In this document: positions 23,721 through 32,861 of the stretch, in pieces
Position numbering within the stretch: position 1 is the first letter of the stretch
How the letters are laid out: each line of letters begins with the position of its first letter
Source of the DNA: Gimesia algae
Lineage (GTDB): Bacteria > Planctomycetota > Planctomycetia > Planctomycetales > Planctomycetaceae
Direction of reading: 5' to 3'
Assembly (NCBI RefSeq): GCF_007746795.1
Contig: NZ_CP036343.1
Coordinates: forward strand, 5,059,357-5,123,356
Length of the DNA stretch: 64,000 bases
Program-made: the position numbers and the translations under genes
The notes under the pieces: model-generated
What the model was told of the DNA's origin: nothing
What the model saw: only the letters and a program-made list of their open reading frames with translations
The model's database searches: none

Positions 23721-24730
23721 ATGAGATTTCCTTTAATGAAACAGATTTGTCCGAACCAGTTAAACAGAAAAGAGTGTTTCGGCAGGGAAAAAAGGAGCAA
23801 AACGAAGCCATAATCACATTGATCTTTTTTGGAATAATCGGCCTGGGTTTTATTTTCGGAATGTGGCTTATCGCTCCTGCTGAAACGCGAATCTACGCTG
23901 CCCTCTTCTTCAGTGTGCTTTGGGGTTTACTAATGAGCATTTTTTTCTGGTCATTTCTGATCGCGAAATATGTCTCAGTCTCCTTTCACAATGGAAATCT
24001 GATCCTGCAGGGAGTCTTTTCGAAAAAGGATATTTTACTGTCCAATATCGATATAATCCGGTGGAGTTTATATTCACATGGGCAAATCATAGTCGAGACT
24101 GCCACCGAAGTCGGAACCATCAACTTGTTCTATTTTAAAAAAGAAGAAGAACTCTGGATGATTCAATTTTTCCGGAATCACTTCCCGGAAAACCAGCAGG
24201 AAAACTGGGACCTGTTCTGCCATCAGATTGCCCTGCCACTCCGAAACCGACACTTGAATAAACCACGAACACCTCGGCCCGATGATTTCTTACATACCCG
24301 AAAGCGTTGGGACAAATTAATCATCATCTTTGCCACTGTGACAGCTCTGATCAGCATTCTGCCAGCCTGGTACTTTCAACAAATCAAATACTTACTGTTA
24401 CCAATTTTGCCACTGTGTGGCTGGTTTGTCCGTTATACGATTCCTGAGGAAGGAATCCCTGTTTCGGCAAGTGAAAATAAAAACTTCAATGAAGCATCTT
24501 ATTTCTTTGGCATCTGGTCCGTGGCATGGCTCATCATTTATCTTCCCTTCCGATTTGAACTGCTACCTGCTCCCGCCGCAATCAGCGTTGGCTGGACAAT
24601 CACTTTTATCTGGAATTTCGGTTTGTACTGGAGAATTTTTCTGATGAACCGGAGAGATCACCAGAAGGATCTGGAAGATGCGAAACTGTCAGTTCAGGAA
24701 TGGGAAGCCGGAAATACGTCTTCCGACTGA
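23717..24730 (+). CDS. Multi-pass membrane protein, paralogue of the previous gene
   Basis: A 337-residue paralogue of the preceding gene: two helices near residues 30-80, a soluble PH-like region (FHNGNLILQGVFSKKDILLSNIDIIRWSL..EELWMIQFFRNHFP), the shared WDLFCHQIALPLRNR and KRWDKLI segments, then four further helices and a C-terminal tail ending SVQEWEAGNTSSD, nearly the same as SVKEWEAGSSPQT of the partner. The tandem arrangement and overlap suggest a duplicated gene pair forming one functional unit. Function unknown. Confidence 0.65.
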   Translation: MNEISFNETDLSEPVKQKRVFRQGKKEQNEAIITLIFFGIIGLGFIFGMWLIAPAETRIYAALFFSVLWGLLMSIFFWSFLIAKYVSVSFHNGNLILQGVFSKKDILLSNIDIIRWSLYSHGQIIVETATEVGTINLFYFKKEEELWMIQFFRNHFPENQQENWDLFCHQIALPLRNRHLNKPRTPRPDDFLHTRKRWDKLIIIFATVTALISILPAWYFQQIKYLLLPILPLCGWFVRYTIPEEGIPVSASENKNFNEASYFFGIWSVAWLIIYLPFRFELLPAPAAISVGWTITFIWNFGLYWRIFLMNRRDHQKDLEDAKLSVQEWEAGNTSSD

Positions 24731-24783
24731 CGACTGACGTCTCACCGACTCCCTCATTATCTTTTTCCGCAGCGTCTCTTTCG

Positions 24784-25521
24784 TTAACCGTATGTCGGCT
24801 TCTGTGGCCAACCCACGGGGGAGTCTTCGAACGCTTCCTGGCGACCGTAGGGCGTGATATCCAGCAGGCTGTAGGCATTTGTCAGGCCTTCACATCCTCG
24901 CGCATATGTGGAATAGGTGTGATAGATCTCATCACCCAACCGGAAAAAGGCGCTCATGCCATGCATTTCGCCCGACAGGAAATAAGGTTCGTCATTTTTG
25001 CGCTGCTGCAGTTCTGCCTGGGTACGATAGTTGTATTGAGGTGGCATGATCTTGTCATCGAGCGTCACATGAAAATCGTAATTGAAATCGCTTTCGAAGG
25101 ACGAAATCCAGGTCCGGTTCCAGCCCTGATCGGCCTTCATCTTCAACAGTTTCTCCAGGGGTGCTCGCGAGATCATTGCGAAAGTGGTATCGCGATCATG
25201 CAACATTGACAGATCACCCATCGCATTAATCAGACCCGTACAGCCTCCACAGCCTTTCTCCCAGTCAGGATCAAACATGAAGTGATAGACGATCAACTGG
25301 CGGCGTCCCTCAAATAGATCCAGCAGACTCAGCTTGCCATCGGGTCCGTCAAACTGGTAATCCTTCTCCAGCTTGACCATCGGCAGCTTACGCCGCAGCG
25401 CATTGACGCGATCCTGCTGCTGCGTCAGTTTCTTTTCAGCAGTTAACAGATCCAGTCGTTCGCTCAACCATTGTTCCTCGACCACAATCTCGGGATGGGT
25501 GACAGCGTTTTCGGTACTCAT
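24784..25521 (-). CDS. DUF899 family thioredoxin-fold protein
   Basis: A 245-residue protein of the DUF899 family. [37 protein letters not shown] and [13 protein letters not shown] are the family's core, a thioredoxin-like fold; a CGGC motif lies near residues 91-94. These proteins are cytoplasmic and of unknown catalytic role. AGGAGAA in the 15-bp gap from the upstream gene indicates cotranscription with the small CPVC membrane protein, which suggests a shared thiol-related function (inference). Confidence 0.88.
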   Translation of the reverse strand: MSTENAVTHPEIVVEEQWLSERLDLLTAEKKLTQQQDRVNALRRKLPMVKLEKDYQFDGPDGKLSLLDLFEGRRQLIVYHFMFDPDWEKGCGGCTGLINAMGDLSMLHDRDTTFAMISRAPLEKLLKMKADQGWNRTWISSFESDFNYDFHVTLDDKIMPPQYNYRTQAELQQRKNDEPYFLSGEMHGMSAFFRLGDEIYHTYSTYARGCEGLTNAYSLLDITPYGRQEAFEDSPVGWPQKPTYG

Positions 25522-25536
25522 AGTGATTCTCCTCGG

Positions 25537-25887
25537 TTAAGAATGTTTTCGGTAAGGGATACTTGCTCTGTCGGTCAGCTGTGGGGCAGAGAAAAAATGT
25601 TTTAGCCGCAGGAACACAAAGAGCGTCAGCACCACACAACTTACCACGATCAGGAACAGTCTGAGCCAGGCCGCAACGGTCAGCGACAATCCGACTCCAG
25701 TCAAGAACGTCACCCAGGCGGCGACACAGACCGGGCATTTCGGCATCAGAAGCAGCACCAGGGTCGAAAGCAGCGAAGCCAGCCCCTGTTTTAACCAGAC
25801 TCTGCGTCTCTGAGTCTGAGCAGTCGGGATTCCTCCCGAAGCCGGCAGCTGATATCTCTGACAATGACAGTCAGCGTCGAATGGCAT
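25537..25887 (-). CDS. Small two-helix membrane protein with CPVC motif
   Basis: A 116-residue protein from the ATG at 25887, which has AAGGA seven bases upstream. The N-terminus is hydrophilic with two cysteines and two histidines (DADCHCQRYQ), followed by two or three hydrophobic helices; the first ends in LLMPKCPVCVAAW, placing a CxxC pair at the membrane face. This resembles small MerC-like or thiol-carrying membrane proteins, but I cannot assign a family. It is encoded directly upstream of DUF899. Confidence 0.6.
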   Translation of the reverse strand: MPFDADCHCQRYQLPASGGIPTAQTQRRRVWLKQGLASLLSTLVLLLMPKCPVCVAAWVTFLTGVGLSLTVAAWLRLFLIVVSCVVLTLFVFLRLKHFFSAPQLTDRASIPYRKHS

Positions 25888-26005
25888 CAGATGTTCCTTC
25901 AAAACAGGGTGTGTTGGTGTTCTACCCTGTTGTCGAACGGCATCCGGTCAAATCGACAGGAGCTGAAAAACTTTTTACATTCCGTCAGAGAAATGTTTTA
26001 TTGCC

Positions 26006-26542
26006 TTAATCATCTGAATGACAAGGCTTTACGGCTTCGAGGGGCTGAAACTCAGACAGCGATTCTCTGACTTCTGGTTCCGGTTGTATCTCCAGCACTG
26101 TCATCACAAAACCAAAGCAGTCATAGGAATCCTGCAACGCCACGCGGGGACAAGGCACGAAATACGTCTCCCCATTGGCTTCAATACGCAGCTTGATTTT
26201 ATCGGATTTGAGCCACTGCTTCTTGTCTTTTCCGGGCACGAACCAGGAACCACTCAGTGACTCTTTTAACTCCCAGTGCCCCAGTGAATCTGTCACACAG
26301 GTGGCGCCATCTGAGTTTATCAAAACCAGCGTCACTTTTGCGCCCGAGACCGGCGTTTGATCGGCCCCCGCCAATACCTGGCCGTCCAGAAACAGATCGT
26401 AAGAATAACTGCAGCCCGGCAGAGCCAGCAGCGACAGGACCAGACACAAAGTGACCCGTTGTGCGACCGCGTACATGCGCAGTTCACGATCCAGCCAACA
26501 GTAGAGACGACGACAAAATGATCGATGAAAAGTCCGAGACAT
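26006..26542 (-). CDS. Lipoprotein with carboxypeptidase-regulatory-like domain
   Basis: A 178-residue protein. The N-terminus carries a long basic region, a hydrophobic segment (VTLCLVLSLLALPGC) and a lipobox cysteine near residue 44, so it is probably lipidated. The rest is one CarboxypepD_reg/transthyretin-like module beginning DGQVLAGADQTPVSGAKVTL and including DSLGHWEL. GAGG eight bases upstream of the first ATG supports 26542, although a second ATG at 26476 would give a more conventional signal peptide. Role unknown; probably periplasmic or outer-membrane associated. Confidence 0.65.
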   Translation of the reverse strand: MSRTFHRSFCRRLYCWLDRELRMYAVAQRVTLCLVLSLLALPGCSYSYDLFLDGQVLAGADQTPVSGAKVTLVLINSDGATCVTDSLGHWELKESLSGSWFVPGKDKKQWLKSDKIKLRIEANGETYFVPCPRVALQDSYDCFGFVMTVLEIQPEPEVRESLSEFQPLEAVKPCHSDD

Positions 26543-26671
26543 GCTGGAACCTCACCTGAAAAAGATCAAGGAAGCAGATTCGCTTACTGCTTATGAGATC
26601 TGTTTCAGGCAGGATTTATTCCCGGTTATTTGAAGAGATCATATTTTTGCTGTGGATTGTAAAACAACAGT

Positions 26672-27187
26672 TCAACTATGCAGTTCGCCGCCTTTACTTT
26701 TGAGTTCGTTCAATACATGGCCGTAGACGCCCTGCTCGTCTGGGTGACGATAGTAGTCGGCAGGATGCAACAGACATCCCTTTGCCTGAATCTCGGCAAC
26801 CACTTTCTCCATCCAGTCATGAAGTGAATCAGCTACCGGGACCAGAACATCCGGAGAATGATTCATGAACAGCATGCTCCCCTCCGGGTACTCCGATTTT
26901 TTCGTGGCGATGCAGGTAAAATCGCCATTACCAAAACTGTGAAACGTAATGAATCCCTGTGCGTACTGCAGTGAATCCGCATCGTACAACTCTGCTGATA
27001 AAAGCTGCATGCCATTGGTGACAGTATAAAAGTCGCGCAGTTCCTGAGGCAGTCGCATCTTATCGATCAGGCTTTTCAGTTCATCCGCCGAAAGTGGGTC
27101 CTGCAATTGGACGGTAATCTCAAATTCGTCCTGATCTTCCGCGGTCAGATCTGCAATTTGCTCCAGCAGTTCTTTAATTCGGATCAT
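26672..27187 (-). CDS. SMI1/KNR4-like protein
   Basis: A 171-residue acidic protein. LSADELKSLIDKMRLPQELRDFYTVTNGMQLLSAELYDADSLQ fits the SMI1/KNR4 fold (SUKH superfamily), in which the LPxxLRxFYxxxNG segment is diagnostic, followed by ITFHSFGNGDFTCI and the YPEGSMLFMNH strands. SUKH proteins are often immunity proteins of toxin systems but also occur as housekeeping proteins; no toxin gene is adjacent. Its start overlaps the stop of the upstream gene (TAATG), so it is translated together with the secreted hydrolase-like protein, an odd pairing. Confidence 0.75.
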   Translation of the reverse strand: MIRIKELLEQIADLTAEDQDEFEITVQLQDPLSADELKSLIDKMRLPQELRDFYTVTNGMQLLSAELYDADSLQYAQGFITFHSFGNGDFTCIATKKSEYPEGSMLFMNHSPDVLVPVADSLHDWMEKVVAEIQAKGCLLHPADYYRHPDEQGVYGHVLNELKSKGGELHS

Positions 27188-29325
27188 TATTTTTGACCTT
27201 TCGTTGAAACAGGAGCCGTCTTCATTTCTTCCAACTCAATTTCGACAACGATAATGCCCCGCCCCGGAACGCGGACACTGAACTTTGAACCCTGGGGATG
27301 AATGGCAACACTGGGGAAGTCAGTCAGCACTTTGACCGACTTGACTGGTTTCCCAACGTCAATTTCGGGGCGTGCATAACTCAGGGAACGATTCTTGATC
27401 GCCATGCGAATGCGTCCGTCCGCCTGCTTCACTGGCATCAGCGCCACCGCCCCTTGATCGGAAGTGACGGTAATCGCCTGGGATACCTGTTGCAGTGTTT
27501 CGGCGCACGCTTTCAGAAAACTCGGAGAGACCTTGCGATAAGTCAGATGAGTCCAGTAACTGCGGGGAGCGGTGAGACTGGCCAGATCCCCTAAGGGCGT
27601 TTCCTCACCGTCCTTAATGATTTCTACCGCTGTGATCTCTGTTTCAGAGCTAATGCCATACACACCGCACCAGAGTTCATCGGGTGGATAAACATCGCTG
27701 AATTCAAAATCAGCGGCCGGCAGTGACGCCACTTTACGCCCGATCAGAACAATCGGCCCCCCCTGGTATTGCATTACGCCAGCCAGTTCCTCAGCGGGCA
27801 GCAGATGTGGATTGGGCACGAGAATAGCGCCTTTCGCCTTTGACAGTGACTTCACATTAATCGTTGTCTGTAGTGTGGCGCCGGCCCCCATCAGTTCTGC
27901 AACGAGATGATGCGTATTCCAGCTGCGTGTTTTAATGAAATCAGCCATTTGTGCGCGATATGCGGCGTCTGACCAGACGACTGTGACGCCATCTGTTTGC
28001 AGTGGAGGCTGCGTGAAAGCGAGATCCCAGCGTTCCTGCAGCCACAGCCATTCTTCGCGGCTCAGCCCATCGCCCAGGCAAATCAGAAAACCGTCCGAGC
28101 TCGGCTTGAGTGAGCCATCGGGCATAATGTGAAACACATTCGCCAGCGCTTGAATTTCCCGTTCCAGCACGGTGGGGTGGTGATGAATGGCGTCCCACTG
28201 CTCCACGACGTCATGCACCGTCTGCAGATTAATCAGCCGCGTATCAGGTAGAGCGGCTCTCATGAGCATCAGCATGGACAGGAAGTCATCGTGCCGATCG
28301 ACGGCGGAAAGGCGCGGGTCCATCGCCAGGCTGGCGGCAACAGTTTCCACGATCACGCCATCAACGCCTGTCTGGGCAATCCGCTGATAATCAACACCGT
28401 AACGATAGAGGGATTCAAACGGAGCCCGTCCCCAGGCCGAATTGATGACCGCCTGCTTCTGCCGGGCATGCAGGGCGTCCACCATCGTCGACCAGAAACG
28501 CGCCCAGCGATCTGCATAGAATTCACTCCATTCCGCCCGTTTGTGATTCAGGATCCAGTCTCCCCGGGCCGTCAGCTTGTCGGCATTGTATCCGCATTCC
28601 TGTGTAACAACAGCCGGTAATTCCAGACCGGATGCCTTTTGAAACTGCTCGATCATATCGTCAGAATAGGATGTCAGGTGAATATTTCCTGAAAGTGGGC
28701 CAAATCCATCAGCACCGTGCCAGCCATCGAAACCGTAGTCAGTCAGCGTTTTGACCATCTGTGACGCGAAGTAGTCTTCGAAATAAGAGCCGTCATTCAG
28801 CCGGGCCAGACAATTCAATCCCCAGACTTTACCATAGCCCTTCCAGACATGCAGGACTTCCAGATGATCGCTGATCCATTCGCGATGAGTCCTATCCCGC
28901 GTATACTTCGCGAACGTACTCAGAAAGACCTGTACGCCCTGCTTTTGCAGATTCTTAATGAGGGCGCGGAGTTGAAAACTGGTCCAGTCCTGGCGTTTTC
29001 GCTCGCGATTGAATTCATGTCCTTCTCGCGAACAGTATTCGGGATACAGTGGGAAGTCCTGCTTGAGTCCAGGATGTGACAGTACAAAATCGGGGGAACC
29101 TATCAACAGGCATATCGAAGTGGGAGTGAATCCCGCTTTATCGAGATACTGTTGAACGCCATAATCGTCCTGCTGATTATCAAAGGCGATTAACTCAGTC
29201 CAGATCCAGCGTTCATAGTCGCGAGATTCAGTAGATTTTTCAGCGGCTGAAAGGGGGGTAACGACGAAGAGTACGAGCACGAAATAAAATGTCATACGCG
29301 ACAGAGATATTTTTTGCAGAAGCAT
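27187..29325 (-). CDS. Secreted TIM-barrel glycoside-hydrolase-like protein
   Basis: A 712-residue exported protein. The signal peptide is MLLQKISLSRMTFYFVLVLFVVTPLSAAE. The first ~400 residues look like a (beta/alpha)8 barrel: QLRALIKNLQKQGVQVFLSTFAKYTRD, YGFDGWHGADGFGPLSG, RWARFWSTMVDALHARQKQAVINSAWG, QTGVDGVIVETVA. The middle (about 400-560) resembles a beta-galactosidase-type trimerisation domain (KGAILVPNPHLLPAEELAGVMQYQGGPIVLIG), and the C-terminal ~100 residues are a beta-sandwich. Together this fits a GH family with the glutamine amidotransferase-like accessory domain; the exact family and catalytic acids are not assigned. It probably acts on polysaccharide outside the cytoplasm. Confidence 0.65.
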   Translation of the reverse strand: MLLQKISLSRMTFYFVLVLFVVTPLSAAEKSTESRDYERWIWTELIAFDNQQDDYGVQQYLDKAGFTPTSICLLIGSPDFVLSHPGLKQDFPLYPEYCSREGHEFNRERKRQDWTSFQLRALIKNLQKQGVQVFLSTFAKYTRDRTHREWISDHLEVLHVWKGYGKVWGLNCLARLNDGSYFEDYFASQMVKTLTDYGFDGWHGADGFGPLSGNIHLTSYSDDMIEQFQKASGLELPAVVTQECGYNADKLTARGDWILNHKRAEWSEFYADRWARFWSTMVDALHARQKQAVINSAWGRAPFESLYRYGVDYQRIAQTGVDGVIVETVAASLAMDPRLSAVDRHDDFLSMLMLMRAALPDTRLINLQTVHDVVEQWDAIHHHPTVLEREIQALANVFHIMPDGSLKPSSDGFLICLGDGLSREEWLWLQERWDLAFTQPPLQTDGVTVVWSDAAYRAQMADFIKTRSWNTHHLVAELMGAGATLQTTINVKSLSKAKGAILVPNPHLLPAEELAGVMQYQGGPIVLIGRKVASLPAADFEFSDVYPPDELWCGVYGISSETEITAVEIIKDGEETPLGDLASLTAPRSYWTHLTYRKVSPSFLKACAETLQQVSQAITVTSDQGAVALMPVKQADGRIRMAIKNRSLSYARPEIDVGKPVKSVKVLTDFPSVAIHPQGSKFSVRVPGRGIIVVEIELEEMKTAPVSTKGQK

Positions 29326-29442
29326 GGAATGATCCCAGCAGTTGGAGAGTCTAATTGGCAGGGGAGAACAGGTGAGACACAGTTTCCCATAATTTTACAG
29401 CGATCGCATCCAGACTGAAATCAGCGAAACCTGTTTTAGACT

Positions 29443-30678
29443 CTATTTTTCCGTTTTCCGGGAGAAGGACGGGCTTTCAATCCCGCTCTCGGAAATGGAA
29501 CCTGTTTCCTGAGAAGCGAGAGCAACATTCGGTACTGTACCAGAGCTGCGACTCACTCTCACAGCGGTCGCCGCTCCGCATTTAATCATCGGACGTTCGA
29601 CCCAATGATACGAAAGGCATGCGACATAATAACTGATCACAACCGATACAACAGCCAGCAACAGACCGAGCATAACGGGATATGCAGCGGTAACCGTCGG
29701 ACTGACGACAGCCAGCAAACCACAGGCGAGCCAGTACAGGATGATAAAGTGATAGATATAGAATGAGTAAGACAACTGACCCAGCTTGCGGACAAGCGGA
29801 ACATCCAGGACACGGCTCAGCAGCGGGTTGGTTTTTCCGTCTGCAAGAATTGCGATCAGAAGTGTTGCAAAAACCGCCTCCATCAGAACAGCACAGAACA
29901 GATTACCGGGTGAGAACACTGAGCGAGCCGATATTAAACAGACAATGCTGATTAGAAACAGTGTATTCCAGGCTTTCTGGTGGATATGCTGATTCAGTTT
30001 CTCAATCAGAGTTGGCAGCATCAACCCCAGATAAAACACATATCCATAGAGAAAGTAGAGACTTCCCGGCAGGACCACACAGATCAGACTGCAAAAGATG
30101 AGTAGCATGAGAAACATCAGATTCAGTTTTGTTCCCACACTGCGGCTGACAAAATACGCCAGCGGAAACACCGCAGATATGACCAGTTCCACTTTCAAAG
30201 TCCACACAACATGATTGATGTTGGTCTTTTGTAATGCATAATTGGCCAGCACGTTATCCATGGTAATCGGGTTCCGATACCACGCTTTGAACCAGATTGA
30301 GGTATTCGGGTACACCTTATAGGTATGAAAGTAGAATATCGAAAGAATAACCAGCGACAGGCAGACCAGATACGCCGGGTAGATGCGAAACAGGCGTTTT
30401 ACCCAAAAGGCGATGCTTGTTCCCAGCGACTTTGATTTTCGGTCGAGTGACAGCCCCAGTACGTAACCGCTCAGGACAAAAAAGACCGTCACCGCGGCTC
30501 CGCCATTAAACGGTATGAGCAACAGGCGCGTGATGTAAGCCTGTGTGCCCTGTGTCGCCTGCAGCGGGGTCGCCCAGATCATTTCATTCTGGTTGACTGA
30601 AAACACAATCAGACAATGGCTCACTGCAACCATCAGAGCAGCAATACCCCGCAGTGATTCCAGTTTCGTAATAAACAT
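29443..30678 (-). CDS. Acyltransferase 3 family membrane protein
   Basis: A 411-residue protein of the acyltransferase 3 family (OafA/YrhL type). The N-terminal LESLRGIAALMVAVSHCLIVF includes the invariant histidine (residue 21), and GGAAVTVFFVLSGYVLGLSLDRK follows. About ten membrane helices and the LSYSFYIYHFIILYWLA near residue 295 are typical. Such enzymes transfer acyl groups, often acetyl, from cytoplasmic donors to cell-surface glycans or lipids. The C-terminal tail after residue ~375 is hydrophilic and serine-rich. No glycan cluster is adjacent. Confidence 0.9.
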   Translation of the reverse strand: MFITKLESLRGIAALMVAVSHCLIVFSVNQNEMIWATPLQATQGTQAYITRLLLIPFNGGAAVTVFFVLSGYVLGLSLDRKSKSLGTSIAFWVKRLFRIYPAYLVCLSLVILSIFYFHTYKVYPNTSIWFKAWYRNPITMDNVLANYALQKTNINHVVWTLKVELVISAVFPLAYFVSRSVGTKLNLMFLMLLIFCSLICVVLPGSLYFLYGYVFYLGLMLPTLIEKLNQHIHQKAWNTLFLISIVCLISARSVFSPGNLFCAVLMEAVFATLLIAILADGKTNPLLSRVLDVPLVRKLGQLSYSFYIYHFIILYWLACGLLAVVSPTVTAAYPVMLGLLLAVVSVVISYYVACLSYHWVERPMIKCGAATAVRVSRSSGTVPNVALASQETGSISESGIESPSFSRKTEK

Positions 30679-30812
30679 GGTCTGATTCCGTCTGGCTGTG
30701 ATCGAAGCTGTTACTCAAGTAATTTCCTCAGTTTAGCCCTCGCTCAGGGGCAGACACAATCAGAAAACCGAAGTAGAGCACCGATTCCCGCCTGATTTCC
30801 ATCGAAGTCTTT

Positions 30813-31670
30813 TTATTTCACAGGTTTCCCGTTACGTCGATCAAACTGGAACGGGTCGGATGCATCATCTGTGACCGTGACTTTCAGGGGGGACGCAATC
30901 CCTCCCTGGTCAACTTCGACACGCAACAGATTTTTCGCGGCAAACGGCCGATCATGAATCCAGCGATGTCCGTCGCCATGGATGTAGAGGATCGGCTTTT
31001 TAAAGGCAATCGCTGTTTCACTCAACGGATCAAAGAAGTCATTGTGAGCCTTCACCGGTTTGGCGTGTCCGAAAATGACCAGACTGCTGACTTCATCACC
31101 GAAACGACGCAGGTTGCTGCGCACCCAGTTCAGATTGTCAGCGTGACGCTGTTTCCACTCCACAGGATCGTGAATACGGCCGCCCACCAGATTCAAACCG
31201 ATAAACAATACGTTCCCTTTCACGAAGGAAAAGTTCTCTTCCCGCTCCAGTTGACGAAAGATTCGAAAAGAATGCTGCCAGCGACGGTCAAACCGCATGA
31301 AATACTGTTCCCAGAATTTCCACGCTTCCGCGGGATTGGCACAGTCATTCCATTCGTTATCCCCCGGAATAATAAATACCGGTGTTTTTGACTTGGCCAG
31401 CATACCGGCTACTTTAATATAGACGCCTTCATTACAGGGTGTGCTCCCCGCTTTGATATCTCCCACATGCACGACGAATTCGGCATCGTCTGGTAATTTC
31501 GTAATCTGTTCCGGCAGCAGGACATCTTCCGCCGGTTTGTAGGGAACGTCGCCCATCACGTAAAAAATGACCTGAGTCGTAGCCTGTGCACTCGATTCAG
31601 TTTTCTGCTCTGCCATGGCAGTCGAACCGCACAGCAGCAGGAGTCCCATTGAAACCATTCTCAATCGCAT
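30813..31670 (-). CDS. Secreted calcineurin-like metallophosphoesterase
   Basis: A 285-residue exported protein from the ATG at 31670, which begins MRLRMVSMGLLLLCGSTAMA, a full signal peptide; the ORF start at 31736 would add 22 residues before it. Calcineurin-type metal motifs occur in order: YVMGDVPY, FVVHVGDIKAG, FIIPGDNEWND, LVIFGHAKP and ILYIHGDGH. The family hydrolyses phosphoesters using two metal ions. Substrate unknown; acting outside the cytoplasm is implied by the signal. Confidence 0.82.
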   Translation of the reverse strand: MRLRMVSMGLLLLCGSTAMAEQKTESSAQATTQVIFYVMGDVPYKPAEDVLLPEQITKLPDDAEFVVHVGDIKAGSTPCNEGVYIKVAGMLAKSKTPVFIIPGDNEWNDCANPAEAWKFWEQYFMRFDRRWQHSFRIFRQLEREENFSFVKGNVLFIGLNLVGGRIHDPVEWKQRHADNLNWVRSNLRRFGDEVSSLVIFGHAKPVKAHNDFFDPLSETAIAFKKPILYIHGDGHRWIHDRPFAAKNLLRVEVDQGGIASPLKVTVTDDASDPFQFDRRNGKPVK

Positions 31671-31806
31671 CGGTATCTCTATCCTCAAGAAAGAGTGAAA
31701 CACAGTGTTATTCTTCGTAAGTGCAGAAGAATGCATTTAAAGCATGGTCAGCGGAGAAGAGAACAGCAAGTGCCCCGGTATTAAAATTGCGATACGCATA
31801 TTTATT

Positions 31807-32256
31807 TCAGCCAAACAGCTTTCTGGCCGTCGGATAGACGAAGACAAACCAGTATCCACTGAGAAAACTGATCGCTGAGAAAAAGGCACAAGAGGGATCG
31901 ATCCTGTTTCCAAAGAGAGTAAACGCAATCATGATCACTCCAATCGAAGTGATAGAACCTTTCCAGACATACTGCCAGGTCGGACAGTGTTCTGCAAGCT
32001 GCTTATGCCGTTCCTTTGATTCAAGGGATGGTTCGCCTTCAACCAGCGATTTCCCCTGATCTCCGTTCAAGCCCAGCTGAGTGAGGGTGATGACAAACGG
32101 TAAAAAGAAGAATCCCGCTATGAAGAACAGGATGACTGTGGCATTTTTAGAATTCAACATTCGAAGTAATGCATGCGTCTCGTCAAAGGTAGAGAAAGCC
32201 ATGACTGAGCTATACAGGAGTGCCAGGGCTCCGAAGAGGGAGAAAATATTTGTCAT
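31807..32256 (-). CDS. Small four-helix membrane protein
   Basis: A 149-residue protein with four predicted membrane helices (about residues 5-22, 40-60, 103-121 and 126-145) and a charged loop between the second and third. I do not recognise the family. It lies 15 bp downstream of the DUF2007 gene on the same strand and is probably cotranscribed with it. Confidence 0.6.
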   Translation of the reverse strand: MTNIFSLFGALALLYSSVMAFSTFDETHALLRMLNSKNATVILFFIAGFFFLPFVITLTQLGLNGDQGKSLVEGEPSLESKERHKQLAEHCPTWQYVWKGSITSIGVIMIAFTLFGNRIDPSCAFFSAISFLSGYWFVFVYPTARKLFG

Positions 32257-32271
32257 GAGTTTTTCTGCCTG

Positions 32272-32841
32272 TTACTGAAACTGCATAAAGAACCGAGTGG
32301 AAGCATCGATTGCCAGAAACAGTAATACCAGAATCATCCACGTATTTACAAAGTAACTGATCCTCACTTTGCGCCGCTGTTCGACTGACAGGCGCTCTCC
32401 TCTGAACGCAATTTTTGCCAGCAGCAGGAGCGAATACAACTGCAGCGGAAAAAACATGATGCCATAGACGGCCATCTTCCAGGCTCTGTCGACCATTTGA
32501 TTCAGATCGGAATCGGTGACTTCGGCATCGGCAGCTTCATCTTCTTCCCACTGCTCATCAAAGTCTCCTGCTTCGCCGTCCAGACCCTTTGTGTTGCGCC
32601 AATCCTCTTCGGTAATCGTTACCGGTTCATGGTCATGCACAACTTCGAATGCACGCGGCACATCTGACTCGGCAACCTGCACTTTGATTCCGCCTATCGC
32701 GTTCCCCAGATACCAGGCCATGCCGACAGCGACTTCATCCGACATAAACGAACGAATGCCTGCCGCCTCCAGTTCATTTTGAACCAGACTCGCTTCCACA
32801 GGTGAACTTAACGTCGCTACGGTGATTAATTCATGGGACAC
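32272..32841 (-). CDS. DUF2007 domain membrane protein
   Basis: A 189-residue protein. Residues 1-72 match the DUF2007 'putative signal transducing protein' domain: LITVATLSSPVEASLVQNELEAAGIRSFMSDE and GIKVQVAESDVPRAFEVV. An acidic linker (about 75-105) leads to two membrane helices (about 115-140 and 160-185). The family is thought to be regulatory, with no defined ligand. The downstream small membrane protein gene is probably in the same operon. Confidence 0.8.
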   Translation of the reverse strand: MSHELITVATLSSPVEASLVQNELEAAGIRSFMSDEVAVGMAWYLGNAIGGIKVQVAESDVPRAFEVVHDHEPVTITEEDWRNTKGLDGEAGDFDEQWEEDEAADAEVTDSDLNQMVDRAWKMAVYGIMFFPLQLYSLLLLAKIAFRGERLSVEQRRKVRISYFVNTWMILVLLFLAIDASTRFFMQFQ

Positions 32842-32861
32842 AGGTTTCTCTCCTGTAATGG

